A DNA stretch of 48,308 bases from assembly GCA_902762785.1 (NCBI GenBank), contig CACWPL010000021.1, forward strand, positions 1 to 48,308, in the 5' to 3' direction. A program made the translations under genes and the position numbers. Origin of the DNA: an uncultured Ruminococcus sp. Lineage in GTDB: Bacteria > Bacillota > Clostridia > Oscillospirales > Ruminococcaceae. The number at the start of each line of letters is the position of its first letter. The stretch's first letter is position 1. Of the stretch, positions 7,852 through 16,196 are shown piece by piece. The notes under the pieces were generated by a model that worked only from the letters and a program-made list of their open reading frames with translations, had not been told where the DNA came from and ran no database searches.

Positions 7852-8712
7852 TCACGCACGCAGATACGCCTTGAGCGACGGCATCGACTGTGCCGCGATC
7901 GCGTAGCCCTGTGCGTAGAGCGCCATCAGCTTGTCGAGATCCTTCTCTGTGCGGGACACACCGAGCGTGTCCTCGGGTGCGATGACGAACACCCGTCCCT
8001 CGTCCTCGAGCGCCGCGATCTCCTCGATGCAGTCGTTATAGCGTTCGTGACGCGTCTCGAGCTGCTCGGCAAAGGCCGGATACCGCCCCTTGACATGCCG
8101 CACGGCTGTCCCCATCATCTTCTCGATGCCCTTGCGATAGCTGCGGATCTGCGTCAGCACGATGATGAGCTTCTGACACCCGTCATCGAGCGCATGCTGG
8201 AAGGGGATGGGGTCCGTGACCCCGCCGTCCGCATAAAGCACACCGTCGAGCTTGACGGGCTTGAACATCAGCGGCAGCGCACAGGTGGCCTGGAGGACCT
8301 TCCATGACGGGTCGTCGCCGGGCACGTCCTGATAGACGGCCTGTCCGGCACGCATGTCCGTCAGCACCGCGACCTTGCGGGTCGGAGAGGCGTTGTAGGT
8401 ATCGTAATCGAAGGGCAGGAGCGTGTTGGGGATCGTCTCGTAGACGTACTTCATATTATAATAGCTCCTGTTGAACGGATCGAGCAGATGCCGCACCCCC
8501 ATGTACTTCGGGCTGCGCACGAAGCGCCGCAGCATCTCGCGGTTGCGTCCCTTCTGCTTGGAGATGTAGGAGACACCGTAGGTGATGCCGGCCGAGGCGC
8601 CGATGACGTAGTCGGCATATACGCCCGCATCCAGCAGCGCGTCCATCACACCGACGGAGAACACCGTCCGATGTGCGCCGCCCTCGAGCACCAATCCCAA
8701 AGGATATGCCAT
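7852..8712 (-). CDS. Patatin-like phospholipase/esterase
   Basis: 286 residues of the bacterial YjjU-type patatin family, predicted cytoplasmic acyl hydrolases. The catalytic dyad is visible: Ser40 in GASAG and Asp162 in YADGGVTDPIP; the oxyanion loop is EGGAHR near residue 10. The start is the ATG at 8712, preceded by AGGAGGGTGACGGTC. The frame is open further upstream, but the promoter at 8774-8802 falls inside that extension. It heads the patatin-ydbC-like-smpB unit. The substrate is unknown. Confidence 0.9.
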   Translation of the reverse strand: MAYPLGLVLEGGAHRTVFSVGVMDALLDAGVYADYVIGASAGITYGVSYISKQKGRNREMLRRFVRSPKYMGVRHLLDPFNRSYYNMKYVYETIPNTLLPFDYDTYNASPTRKVAVLTDMRAGQAVYQDVPGDDPSWKVLQATCALPLMFKPVKLDGVLYADGGVTDPIPFQHALDDGCQKLIIVLTQIRSYRKGIEKMMGTAVRHVKGRYPAFAEQLETRHERYNDCIEEIAALEDEGRVFVIAPEDTLGVSRTEKDLDKLMALYAQGYAIAAQSMPSLKAYLRA

Positions 8713-8773
8713 GACCGTCACCCTCCTCTCTGTTTCCCTCGTCCGCGGATGGGGCCGGGACAAGACCATTCTT

Positions 8774-8802
8774 ATTATACACCATCTTGGATGAAATTGC
8801 AA
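8774..8802 (-). promoter_or_regulatory. Promoter of the patatin operon
   Basis: On the minus strand TTGCAA (8802-8797), a 17-bp spacer and TATAAT (8779-8774). Confidence 0.82.
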
Positions 8803-8886
8803 GCCCTTTTTTAAAGGATGTTCGTCGGATCCTCGTGCATTGTCCCGTATATGGGACGATGGGGGAGACAGTGCACGGTGGGAAGG

Positions 8887-8918
8887 GGAAAACGCCCCAT
8901 CCATAAGGAAGGGGCGTT
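8887..8918 (-). terminator. Terminator of the 160-aa membrane protein gene
   Basis: AACGCCCC (8918-8911 on the minus strand) pairs with GGGGCGTT (8898-8891), followed by a short TTTT run. It starts 4 bp past the stop codon. Confidence 0.65.
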
Positions 8919-8921
8919 CGA

Positions 8922-9404
8922 TCATCGGCGGGACATGCTGCCTTTACGGCGCAGGATGGCACGGCGGAGGGCAGGGTCGGAGATGTAGGACAGGTCGTCC
9001 TCCGGGGGGACATAGCCCTCGTCGTCGAAGACCGTATCGCGGGGCTGCTCCGGCTCCGTCTCCCGGCGCTTGTGGATGACGATGCCGTCGCTGTAGGGCG
9101 CGTAGAACAGCGGTACACTGGCGATGATGAGGATGCCGCCCAGCAGCAGGAACGGCAGCTTTGCCGCGGCACGGATCCGCCCCTCGCTGACGATCTCGTC
9201 CTCGATGATGTCGATGCTGATACCGGCGTCGATCTCGTCCTGGCGGGCAGCGAGGGCGGACTGCATGTCGATGTCGACGCAGCGGTAAGCGGCCAGGCCG
9301 AAGCCGAAGAGCATCGCGAGGCCGGTGACCATCAGGATGATCCCCAGGATCTGCGTCACGCTCAGGAAGAAACGGATCTCCTCAGTGGGCTTTCTCTTTT
9401 TCAT
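8922..9404 (-). CDS. Two-pass membrane protein of unknown function
   Basis: 160 residues. Two hydrophobic segments are visible: about 15-40 (ILGIILMVTGLAMLFGFGL) and about 84-104 (LPFLLLGGILIIASVPLFY), with a ~45-residue acidic loop between. The C-terminus is polar and ends with many Arg residues (RRAILRRKGSMSRR). No family recognised. GGAGGGCC precedes the ATG. It diverges from the RdRP-like operon and shares with it a ~316-bp AT-rich intergenic island carrying repeated motifs, so common regulation is possible. Confidence 0.7.
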   Translation of the reverse strand: MKKRKPTEEIRFFLSVTQILGIILMVTGLAMLFGFGLAAYRCVDIDMQSALAARQDEIDAGISIDIIEDEIVSEGRIRAAAKLPFLLLGGILIIASVPLFYAPYSDGIVIHKRRETEPEQPRDTVFDDEGYVPPEDDLSYISDPALRRAILRRKGSMSRR

Positions 9405-9720
9405 GATGGCCCTCCTTTCAAGGTTAGTTCATCTTTCGTTAATAAAATATTAACATATAATTGTGATAGATCTGTGATAGAACGATTACAATATGAACGA
9501 AATATGAATGTAATTTTAAAATATTTACGATAATATACGGAGGGTATCGCTAGATCCTGAATTACAACGTGATATGTCTTATGAATATTACTATAGGTAC
9601 ATATAAATGTGTCTGATATATGAACGACACCGCACATGCCAAAGCTGTCGAAGATTGACGATCTGGCGGTGATATGCTACAATAAAAGCAAGATCATTCC
9701 CAATAGAAAGGTGTGAGGAC
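9405..9720. promoter_or_regulatory. AT-rich divergent control region upstream of the RdRP-like operon
   Basis: A 316-bp non-coding island, very AT-rich compared with the flanking GC-rich genes. Seen in it: an inverted repeat GTTAATA-AAA-TATTAAC (9438-9454); direct repeats TGTGATAGA at 9462-9470 and 9473-9481 (11-bp pitch); ATATGAA at 9491-9497 and 9502-9508 (11-bp pitch); and ATATGAACGA at 9491-9500 and again at 9618-9627. The last motif recurs, reversed, before the CdaR-type gene at 28885-28894. The direct repeats with a 7-4-7 layout resemble OmpR/PhoB-type sites. Confidence 0.6.
9655..9683 (+). promoter_or_regulatory. Promoter of the RdRP-like operon
   Basis: TTGACG (9655-9660), a 17-bp spacer and TACAAT (9678-9683), about 38 bp before the start codon. 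Confidence 0.85.
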
Positions 9721-12700
9721 ATGAAGCAAGTGGCATCCTATCGCGTGGTACATCTCTCGCTCTCGAAGCTGTTCCGCAGCGCGCGGCTGCGCGGTGACTT
9801 TGGCATCGAGCTGGACACGCGGTCCTTTCGGTCGCTCCTCCTCCGGCAGATGGGGCCGGACGATCGCGCCATGGTCCGCGACGATTCGCCGATCCTAGAC
9901 GCGATGTCCCGCGCTGCCAGCGCGATCCCCTATAATGCCGCGCTCCGTCAGCTCTGGCTCCTCACTGCGCCCGCAGGACTGGACGCGAGGGAGCGCCGCA
10001 GGATCTCTCTGCGCGGCCCCGAGGAGCGGGACTATTATCTGAAGGACATCCTTTATATCCACCTCGACAGGAGCGGCGTCTCTGATACTGCGCTGCGTCA
10101 TCTCCTGCGCGGCCTGACCCTCCGCCTTGACGACGAGGCCGTGACGTATACGGTCTTCGAGCGGAGCGCGAGCCAGCAGCGGGAGGGGGAGCTCATCCTG
10201 ATCCGCCAGTCGCTCTATGCGCTGGGCAGCGGGCTGCGCAGCCGCATCGACTGCGGGATGCCTCCGGAGATCTCCGTCAAGATGAGCAAATACACGGCCT
10301 ATCGCGCGCTGATGCTCACCTCCGGGGTATGCATGGATGTCGATGGTCTCTTGGACGCGCACAGCGTCCTCGTCGTGGATGACCCGCAGCTCCGGGACTG
10401 GGCGGCATTCTGCAAGGCACACGGCCTCCCTGCGCCGCAGTTGGCGGGGGATGTGGCGACCGTTTCCTATCGAAAGGACAAAACGACCGCCGTCACGGAT
10501 GTACGCTACAGGGTCGAGAAGCAGCGCTCCGCCGCGAAGGAGAAGCTCTTCGACGGGGAGGGACTGGTCTGCACGTCCCTCGGTCGGCAGATGGCCGCGG
10601 CAGTCGAGGTAGAGGGGGCGCAGTCGTTCCAGATCCGGATGCCGTTCGTCAAGGGCGTCGTCCACACGGTCGACCTCGAGACGATCTTCCGCGATCTGGC
10701 AGGGGAGCGGTATCCCGCCCTCGAGATCCGCGACTGCTTCGGCGTGCCGCACCGCGTCAGCGAGATCAGGATGATCCTGCCGACCTCGATGTTCAAGCTC
10801 CACGAAAAATACAAGCAGGTCGGCGCCGCCCACGGCATGGACGGCGGGACCTATTATTGGCAGCAGTTCCGCGCAGGGGAGCACTGTCTGGTCGTGTCCC
10901 GCTGCGAGGAGGGCTTTTCTGCGGGACGGATCACGGCCTCCAATTACCAGTTCCTCTCGACCCTCCAGGAGATCGACGACAGTCCCTCGACGACGCTCCA
11001 CGACCGCCGTATGGCGCTCGCAGCGCCGTCTGTCAGCGCGGTGTGGACGGCCGTGCAGAGTCAGGATGCGGCGCTGCTCCTGCGGATGCTCCAAAGCGGC
11101 GACGATCTCCTCGATGCAGCCGAAGCCCCTGCGCTGTCTGCCGGCAGGAGCGACGCCGCCGCGCTCCTCCGCGCCTGTCCTGCGCTCTGCCGCACGGCAG
11201 GTCTTCGTGACGACAAGGAGGACATCGCCCGTTTCTGTAGGACCATCGCAGCCGGGCATCTGTATTACCCCGGCGTGATGCGCTATCTCTCCGGCGACCT
11301 CTTCCAGCTCCTCCTGCTCTTGGCGGACCGGATGTACCTCGCCGATACGCCGGACGCACCGCTCCCGACGGAATGGCTCGTGCCGTGGCTCGCCGAGGCG
11401 TCCGACCTGGACGGCGCACTGTGCTATGCCCCCGGCGAGCCCGCGGCTCCTGCCGTCATGGACCGCAACCCCCACCTTGCCCGCAATGAGCACGTCCTCA
11501 CGGAGACGATCGCGCCCGGTGTGCTGCGGGAGCGGTATCTCGGGCATCTGCGCGGCATCGTGATGATGCAGGGCGGCCGCGAGGTGCAGCGTCTGGCCGG
11601 CGCCGATTTCGACGGCGACCTCGTCCGTCTGTACTACGACCCGGTCTACCGTCTTTCTGCTGCGCCCGCTGCAGCGACCCTTCCGCTCCTGATCCCCAGC
11701 GAGACCGAGGACGAGGCGCCCTATACCGATGCTGCACGCATGGCGTTCCTGCGCCGGGCAGAGGGCAGCCGCGTGGGACAGATCTCCAATGCGGCCTTCC
11801 GCACGAGCCTCTATGCCTACGGTACCCGCAAGATGGGCACCAAGCGTGACGGCATCGCAGCATCGCGGGAGAAGGCCGAGGCGCAGATGGTCGAGCTGTC
11901 TTGTCTGGTGGGACTGGAGATCGATTCGGCCAAAACAGGGATGCGGCCTGTCTATGATGACAGCGATCTGCTCATCTCCCGCAAGAAAAAAGGCGATACC
12001 ACAGGCCTCGACTTTTTCCTGCAATGCAAGGACCGTCTCCGAAACAGCGGCGACAAGCCGAAGCTCGCCCCGCTCGGAGCGGGATGCGGCCGCTACAGTG
12101 TCCCTGAGCTGCTGCCCTATGTGTTCGCGCCGGGAAGGATCGAGGTGGATCCGAAGTTCGTGCCTGATGCATGGGCAAAAAAATGCCATGATGTGCTCTG
12201 GGAGACCAAGCGGAACGGCGCCTTCCACCGCAAGGACAAGCTCACGGCCTATCATCCTGATGCTGTGCCGCTCTGGCAGCTCCTCGCTTCGCCGCCGTCG
12301 GCCGCGCCGCTCCCGTCAGCGCTCCGGCAGGCCTACCTGGCCGCCCGCGCCGTGCGGACGCCTTGGCATACAGAGACGGAGGAGAGCCGCCATGTCCGCG
12401 GCCTGCGCGCCCACCTGGGTAGATCCTTCGGGATCGACCGCGGCCTACAGCTCTGTGACAGGCTGCTGGATACGGTCTTCTGTTTTGAGGACGACACGCA
12501 GCCGGAGACGCTGCTGTTCCGCCTCCTGCCTTGGCATCATTATGGATCCGCGGATCTGAGACGCATCCGCTTCAATGCCCTCGCCGCGGACTATGACATC
12601 GCGTATCGTGTCAAGGAGGACGATGCCTTTGACCGCTGGTGCTGTCGGTTCGACCGTGTCGTGACGGACAGCAGTCTGCTGGCGGAGATCCTGCTCACCT

Positions 12701-14442
12701 GTCCGCCGTCGCAGGCGGAGACGGCCCCCTTCCCGCCGGACGGCCTTACGCTCCCCGCAGACGTCTCGATGGAGGAGTTTCTCGCGCTCCACGCGGCCCT
12801 CTGGGACAGCAGGAGCATCCGCGAGATGGCCATGCTCGCCGAGACGCTGGCACACACGCCGCCTGAGGATCGTGTGCCGCTCCTTGCAGCAGCGGAGCTG
12901 GCAGAGGATGCGACTGCCTGCCGAATGGCAGCGCAGCCGGACTGCGCGGCACTGTGCGCGCTCCTCACGGTCGGGACCGCGCCTGCCGCACAGGTGCGCC
13001 GGATCCTTCGGGACTGCATCGGCAAACAGATCGGCGCTCCGCTGCGCAAGTCGGACGCAAAAAAACACGCCGCTGCGTGGGACGAGGTCTGGGCGCTCTG
13101 GCAGCAGCTCCATATGGAGGACAACATCGCTGCGTTCGCCGACGCGCTCCTAGCGCCGCCTGTGCTCGACTGGATCGGATGCACCGATGCGACCGAACGC
13201 CGCCTCTGCCTCGATGGCCTGCTCGCGACTCTTCCCCAGGGCGACCGCCTCGCCGACGCGCTCGGTGCGGAGCTGCTGGACATGCTGGCCGCCCCGGCCG
13301 AATGGCGGCTCCTGCCGGACTATCTGAGCGCGGCGCGTGCTACGGTCAAGACCGTCCGCGAGCGCCGTGCGCGGCAGCAGTTCCTTGCGGATGCCGATGC
13401 GGCCGCCACGCAGACGGCATCTCCCCGTGTCCGTGACTTCCTTGATCTCACGCCGGATACACCGTTGGCCGAGCGGATCGACCGTCTGCGCCTTGCCGCG
13501 CAGGAGATCGCGTCCCATTGCGTGGACGATCCCGATCGGATGACCGATGCGGCGGAGACGGCCAAGCGCCTCGCCGCCCTGGAGACCGGCCATGGCGCCG
13601 AGGAGGTCGAGCAGGGGACACGTCTCTTTTATGCGCTCCTGCGTCTCTCTCTCGCCCAGCTCCGGCAGACGGACGCGATCGCTGCGCTCCTCGCTGGCGC
13701 GGCCGGTGCGGACAGCATCGCCCCGGCCGTCCTGGCGCTGCTGGCGGCGGAGCGAGACGGCATCGAGTCCGTGGATGACGCGGCTTCCCTTGAGCAGCTC
13801 GTCCTACATGCGGCGCCGGACACGGTATGTCGGATGCTCGCCCGTATCCCCACGCTCACGAGGATCGCAGATCTTCCCCCCGACGGCGCCTGCGGCTTCG
13901 TGGACGGCCAGCAGGGGATCGAGCTGACGCGTGAGCGCGGCGCTGTGCTCGCAGCGCCGTTCCGCTTGAAGGTCGAGACCGTGGTCGGCGGGGAGCGTCC
14001 CGTCGATGCTGCGATGCTCGAAGCGCAGGTGACGTTCGAGGGAGACCCGGCTGCACTGGCAGCGCTCGCACCGGCCGTCTCGCTCGAGATGCCCGAGGAG
14101 ACCGCGCGGGATGGGTCGCTCCTTTGGCTTTACTCCGTCCCCTTCGTCATCACCGTCAAGGGGGCGGGGGAGACGCGCGTGCCGCTGCTGCACGGTGCGC
14201 TGACCCATCTGCGGATCCCGCAGACCGACGGGACGGACGATCCCGCCTATGCTGCCCTGCGCGAGCCCCCGCTCACGCTTACCCTCGACATCCGACCCGG
14301 GCGGCGCGGCGTCCCGGATCTCGGTGTCGACAGTCAAAATGGGAAGACCATGTGCCAACGCCCGCTCGGGCATCTTGTCTGGGGCTATCGGATGTATGCA
14401 CGCGATCGAGAGGAGGCTCAGGATGATCGATCAAATGGCTGA
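9721..14442 (+). CDS. Eukaryotic-type RNA-dependent RNA polymerase-like protein (two-barrel RNA polymerase)
   Basis: 1573 residues resembling cellular RdRPs of RNA interference (QDE-1/RDR family), whose active site lies between two double-psi beta-barrels. Visible in family order: KMSKYTAYRALMLTSG (187-202), matching the block that opens the conserved core; a SMFKLHEKYK stretch near 360 and NYQFLSTLQEID at 408-419, matching the LNRQ...LLSTLGV region; RNPHLARNEHV (582-592), like the V.RNPC.HPGD block; the metal-binding ADFDGD with Asp629, Asp631 and Asp633; and GLEIDSAKTG (731-740), matching the conserved AVDFPKTG block. The ~800-residue C-terminal part is helical, Ala-rich and unrecognised. 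AAAGG/GAGGAC precede the ATG. The next gene overlaps by 20 bp. Predicted activity, template and biological role are inferred, not shown. Confidence 0.85.
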   Translation: MKQVASYRVVHLSLSKLFRSARLRGDFGIELDTRSFRSLLLRQMGPDDRAMVRDDSPILDAMSRAASAIPYNAALRQLWLLTAPAGLDARERRRISLRGPEERDYYLKDILYIHLDRSGVSDTALRHLLRGLTLRLDDEAVTYTVFERSASQQREGELILIRQSLYALGSGLRSRIDCGMPPEISVKMSKYTAYRALMLTSGVCMDVDGLLDAHSVLVVDDPQLRDWAAFCKAHGLPAPQLAGDVATVSYRKDKTTAVTDVRYRVEKQRSAAKEKLFDGEGLVCTSLGRQMAAAVEVEGAQSFQIRMPFVKGVVHTVDLETIFRDLAGERYPALEIRDCFGVPHRVSEIRMILPTSMFKLHEKYKQVGAAHGMDGGTYYWQQFRAGEHCLVVSRCEEGFSAGRITASNYQFLSTLQEIDDSPSTTLHDRRMALAAPSVSAVWTAVQSQDAALLLRMLQSGDDLLDAAEAPALSAGRSDAAALLRACPALCRTAGLRDDKEDIARFCRTIAAGHLYYPGVMRYLSGDLFQLLLLLADRMYLADTPDAPLPTEWLVPWLAEASDLDGALCYAPGEPAAPAVMDRNPHLARNEHVLTETIAPGVLRERYLGHLRGIVMMQGGREVQRLAGADFDGDLVRLYYDPVYRLSAAPAAATLPLLIPSETEDEAPYTDAARMAFLRRAEGSRVGQISNAAFRTSLYAYGTRKMGTKRDGIAASREKAEAQMVELSCLVGLEIDSAKTGMRPVYDDSDLLISRKKKGDTTGLDFFLQCKDRLRNSGDKPKLAPLGAGCGRYSVPELLPYVFAPGRIEVDPKFVPDAWAKKCHDVLWETKRNGAFHRKDKLTAYHPDAVPLWQLLASPPSAAPLPSALRQAYLAARAVRTPWHTETEESRHVRGLRAHLGRSFGIDRGLQLCDRLLDTVFCFEDDTQPETLLFRLLPWHHYGSADLRRIRFNALAADYDIAYRVKEDDAFDRWCCRFDRVVTDSSLLAEILLTCPPSQAETAPFPPDGLTLPADVSMEEFLALHAALWDSRSIREMAMLAETLAHTPPEDRVPLLAAAELAEDATACRMAAQPDCAALCALLTVGTAPAAQVRRILRDCIGKQIGAPLRKSDAKKHAAAWDEVWALWQQLHMEDNIAAFADALLAPPVLDWIGCTDATERRLCLDGLLATLPQGDRLADALGAELLDMLAAPAEWRLLPDYLSAARATVKTVRERRARQQFLADADAAATQTASPRVRDFLDLTPDTPLAERIDRLRLAAQEIASHCVDDPDRMTDAAETAKRLAALETGHGAEEVEQGTRLFYALLRLSLAQLRQTDAIAALLAGAAGADSIAPAVLALLAAERDGIESVDDAASLEQLVLHAAPDTVCRMLARIPTLTRIADLPPDGACGFVDGQQGIELTRERGAVLAAPFRLKVETVVGGERPVDAAMLEAQVTFEGDPAALAALAPAVSLEMPEETARDGSLLWLYSVPFVITVKGAGETRVPLLHGALTHLRIPQTDGTDDPAYAALREPPLTLTLDIRPGRRGVPDLGVDSQNGKTMCQRPLGHLVWGYRMYARDREEAQDDRSNG

Positions 14443-16165
14443 AGGGCGTTCGTATCATGCGCTCAAGTATCTGCTCGACCATCGGGAGGCGTATCTCTAC
14501 CCGTTCTATCCCAGCTGTGAGGTGCTGGGGAGCCTCAACGCCTTCCGCTACCAGCAGGACAAGCTCAGCGATGACGATGTGCAGTTCTACCCGTCCCAGC
14601 TCGTCATCCTCGCGCGCTACTACCTGTTCCATCATCAGGTACCGGGACGGGAGACGGCGGGGATGTCGCTGGAGGAGACCCGACGGGCCATGCTCGAATG
14701 GATCGCGACCCTGCAGGGCGCGCTCATGGCGCTGAGCGGCAAGCCGATCACGAACGCCTCGACCCTTCGCCTGACCGCGGAGGACTACAGCGTGCCGCTG
14801 TATGACGAGACCTACCCGCTCGAATGCATCCTCGCCGATGCCGCACATGCCGGACCGCTCGACAGCAGGCAGGTCTGGCCGGACCCGAAGAGGCTGCCCC
14901 TCGCCGGCGGACAGGAACAGTGCTATCCCGGCGGCGATGCCGAGACGTTCTGGCGCGCCCAGCTCACGGCGCTCGCTGAGACCGAATGGTATGCCCGCGG
15001 CTTCCGCGAGCCGCCGTCCCCGGAGGATCTTGTCGAGATGGCGGGATACCGGCGGGTCGAGGCCGTCCTGCTGATGGCCGTCGACTATGCGCGGCGACTG
15101 GCGCAGGGGGACGCGGCAGCGCACCGCTTTTTCTCTGAGACGGACGTGCCCGATACGATGCGGCGCATCCGCTTCGAGAACGGCCGCACCGGCCGTGCGC
15201 TCATGGCAGTCAGCTCGCCCAAGACGATGGAATCGTGCCTGGACGTGTTCCATGCCCACCTTGTCCGTCAGCCGACAGAGAGCGGCAGCTCGATCACCTT
15301 CCTGTTCACCGATCCGGCAGCGGTCACGGTCCCACCGGGGCTCCGTCTGCCTGCGCTCGACCGCATCGACAGGGGCGTGCGGATCCGTGAGACGGACCAA
15401 GCCTTCTACGGCCTCACGCCGGAGATGATCGCCGTGTTCTTCCAGAAGGCCGCCCCGACGCTCCGTGTCACGTCCCTGATCGAACGTCTGCCGGAGGGCG
15501 TCGTCCGGCCCAAGGAGGCATTCGAGCGCCGGTATACCTTTGGAGACGCCGACCCTGCGCTGCTCTGCGGGCAGATGGGCAAGGCGGCCAAGCGTACCAT
15601 CGCCAAGGCATACGATTCCTATCGTGCGACCATGGGCAAGCTCTGCCATGCGCTCGCGGAGTCCACAGGGGACATCCTTGCCACGGTGCGCGGCGGTCAG
15701 ACTCCCACGCAGGAACAAGTCGAGCGGACGCGCGACTTCCTCATCGGATGGACGAACGGCTACGAGACGGTCCGTAAGAAGGCCGTCCAGCTCTGTCAGG
15801 ATCCCACGAAAGCGAAGTTGCTCCTTCCGGATCTGCTCCTTGTCGCATGGCGTTTCCGTTATCCGCAGGAGCCGAATCGGGCGCTGATCGACGCGCTGCC
15901 CGAGCGGATGCGGAACGCGCTGGTGCTGGCAGAGGACTGCGATACGGCGATCGCCTCCCTGCTCGCCCGTGCCTCGACCCTGCTCTTCCTGCTGCTCGAG
16001 GACTGGGAGGCCGACGGTGCCCCGGCTTTCTCTTACTGGTATGCCGCCGCACATCTGGGCTTTTCACGCTCGCGCCTCGATAAGGAGCGCCGGCTCGTCC
16101 TCGATCTCGTCTCGCCCCTAACGCCATCCCCGAAAACGACTGGAAAACAGCGCTCCAGCTCTTGA
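14423..16165 (+). CDS. Uncharacterised partner protein coupled to the RdRP-like gene
   Basis: 580 residues starting MIDQMAEGRSYHALKY. The ATG at 14423 has AGGAGG 6 bases upstream and overlaps the RdRP-like stop by 20 bp, so translation is coupled and the products probably act together. No known domain is recognised. It is largely helical, with aromatic-rich N-terminal segments (YLYPFYPSCEVLGSLNAF) and (QFYPSQLVILARYYLF), a long helical C-terminal half, and a hydrophobic patch ASTLLFLLLEDWEA near 540. No signal peptide or clear membrane span. The last codons overlap the promoter of the downstream RNA. A cofactor, template-handling or RNA-binding role is only a guess. Confidence 0.8.
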   Translation: MIDQMAEGRSYHALKYLLDHREAYLYPFYPSCEVLGSLNAFRYQQDKLSDDDVQFYPSQLVILARYYLFHHQVPGRETAGMSLEETRRAMLEWIATLQGALMALSGKPITNASTLRLTAEDYSVPLYDETYPLECILADAAHAGPLDSRQVWPDPKRLPLAGGQEQCYPGGDAETFWRAQLTALAETEWYARGFREPPSPEDLVEMAGYRRVEAVLLMAVDYARRLAQGDAAAHRFFSETDVPDTMRRIRFENGRTGRALMAVSSPKTMESCLDVFHAHLVRQPTESGSSITFLFTDPAAVTVPPGLRLPALDRIDRGVRIRETDQAFYGLTPEMIAVFFQKAAPTLRVTSLIERLPEGVVRPKEAFERRYTFGDADPALLCGQMGKAAKRTIAKAYDSYRATMGKLCHALAESTGDILATVRGGQTPTQEQVERTRDFLIGWTNGYETVRKKAVQLCQDPTKAKLLLPDLLLVAWRFRYPQEPNRALIDALPERMRNALVLAEDCDTAIASLLARASTLLFLLLEDWEADGAPAFSYWYAAAHLGFSRSRLDKERRLVLDLVSPLTPSPKTTGKQRSSS

Positions 16166-16190
16166 CAACGCATCCGCGATGTGTTACAAT
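16162..16190 (+). promoter_or_regulatory. Strong promoter of a structured RNA
   Basis: TTGACA (16162-16167), an exact 17-bp spacer and TACAAT (16185-16190). The -35 box overlaps the TGA stop of the preceding gene. There is no ORF with a ribosome binding site for ~400 bp downstream. Confidence 0.9.
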
Positions 16191-16196
16191 AGAGAT

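Noticed and set aside
8713-8925. N-terminal extension of the patatin gene
   Set aside because: It would include the promoter at 8774-8802, and the family N-terminus starts at the ATG at 8712.
9895-12255. Long minus-strand open frame of 786 codons opposite the RdRP-like gene
   Set aside because: It is an antisense shadow caused by GC-rich codon use; it has no ribosome binding site, and its composition (His/Arg/Leu-rich) is typical of shadows.
14249-14422. Upstream extension of the partner protein gene
   Set aside because: The frame is open but overlaps the RdRP-like gene, while the ATG at 14423 has an AGGAGG at the right distance.
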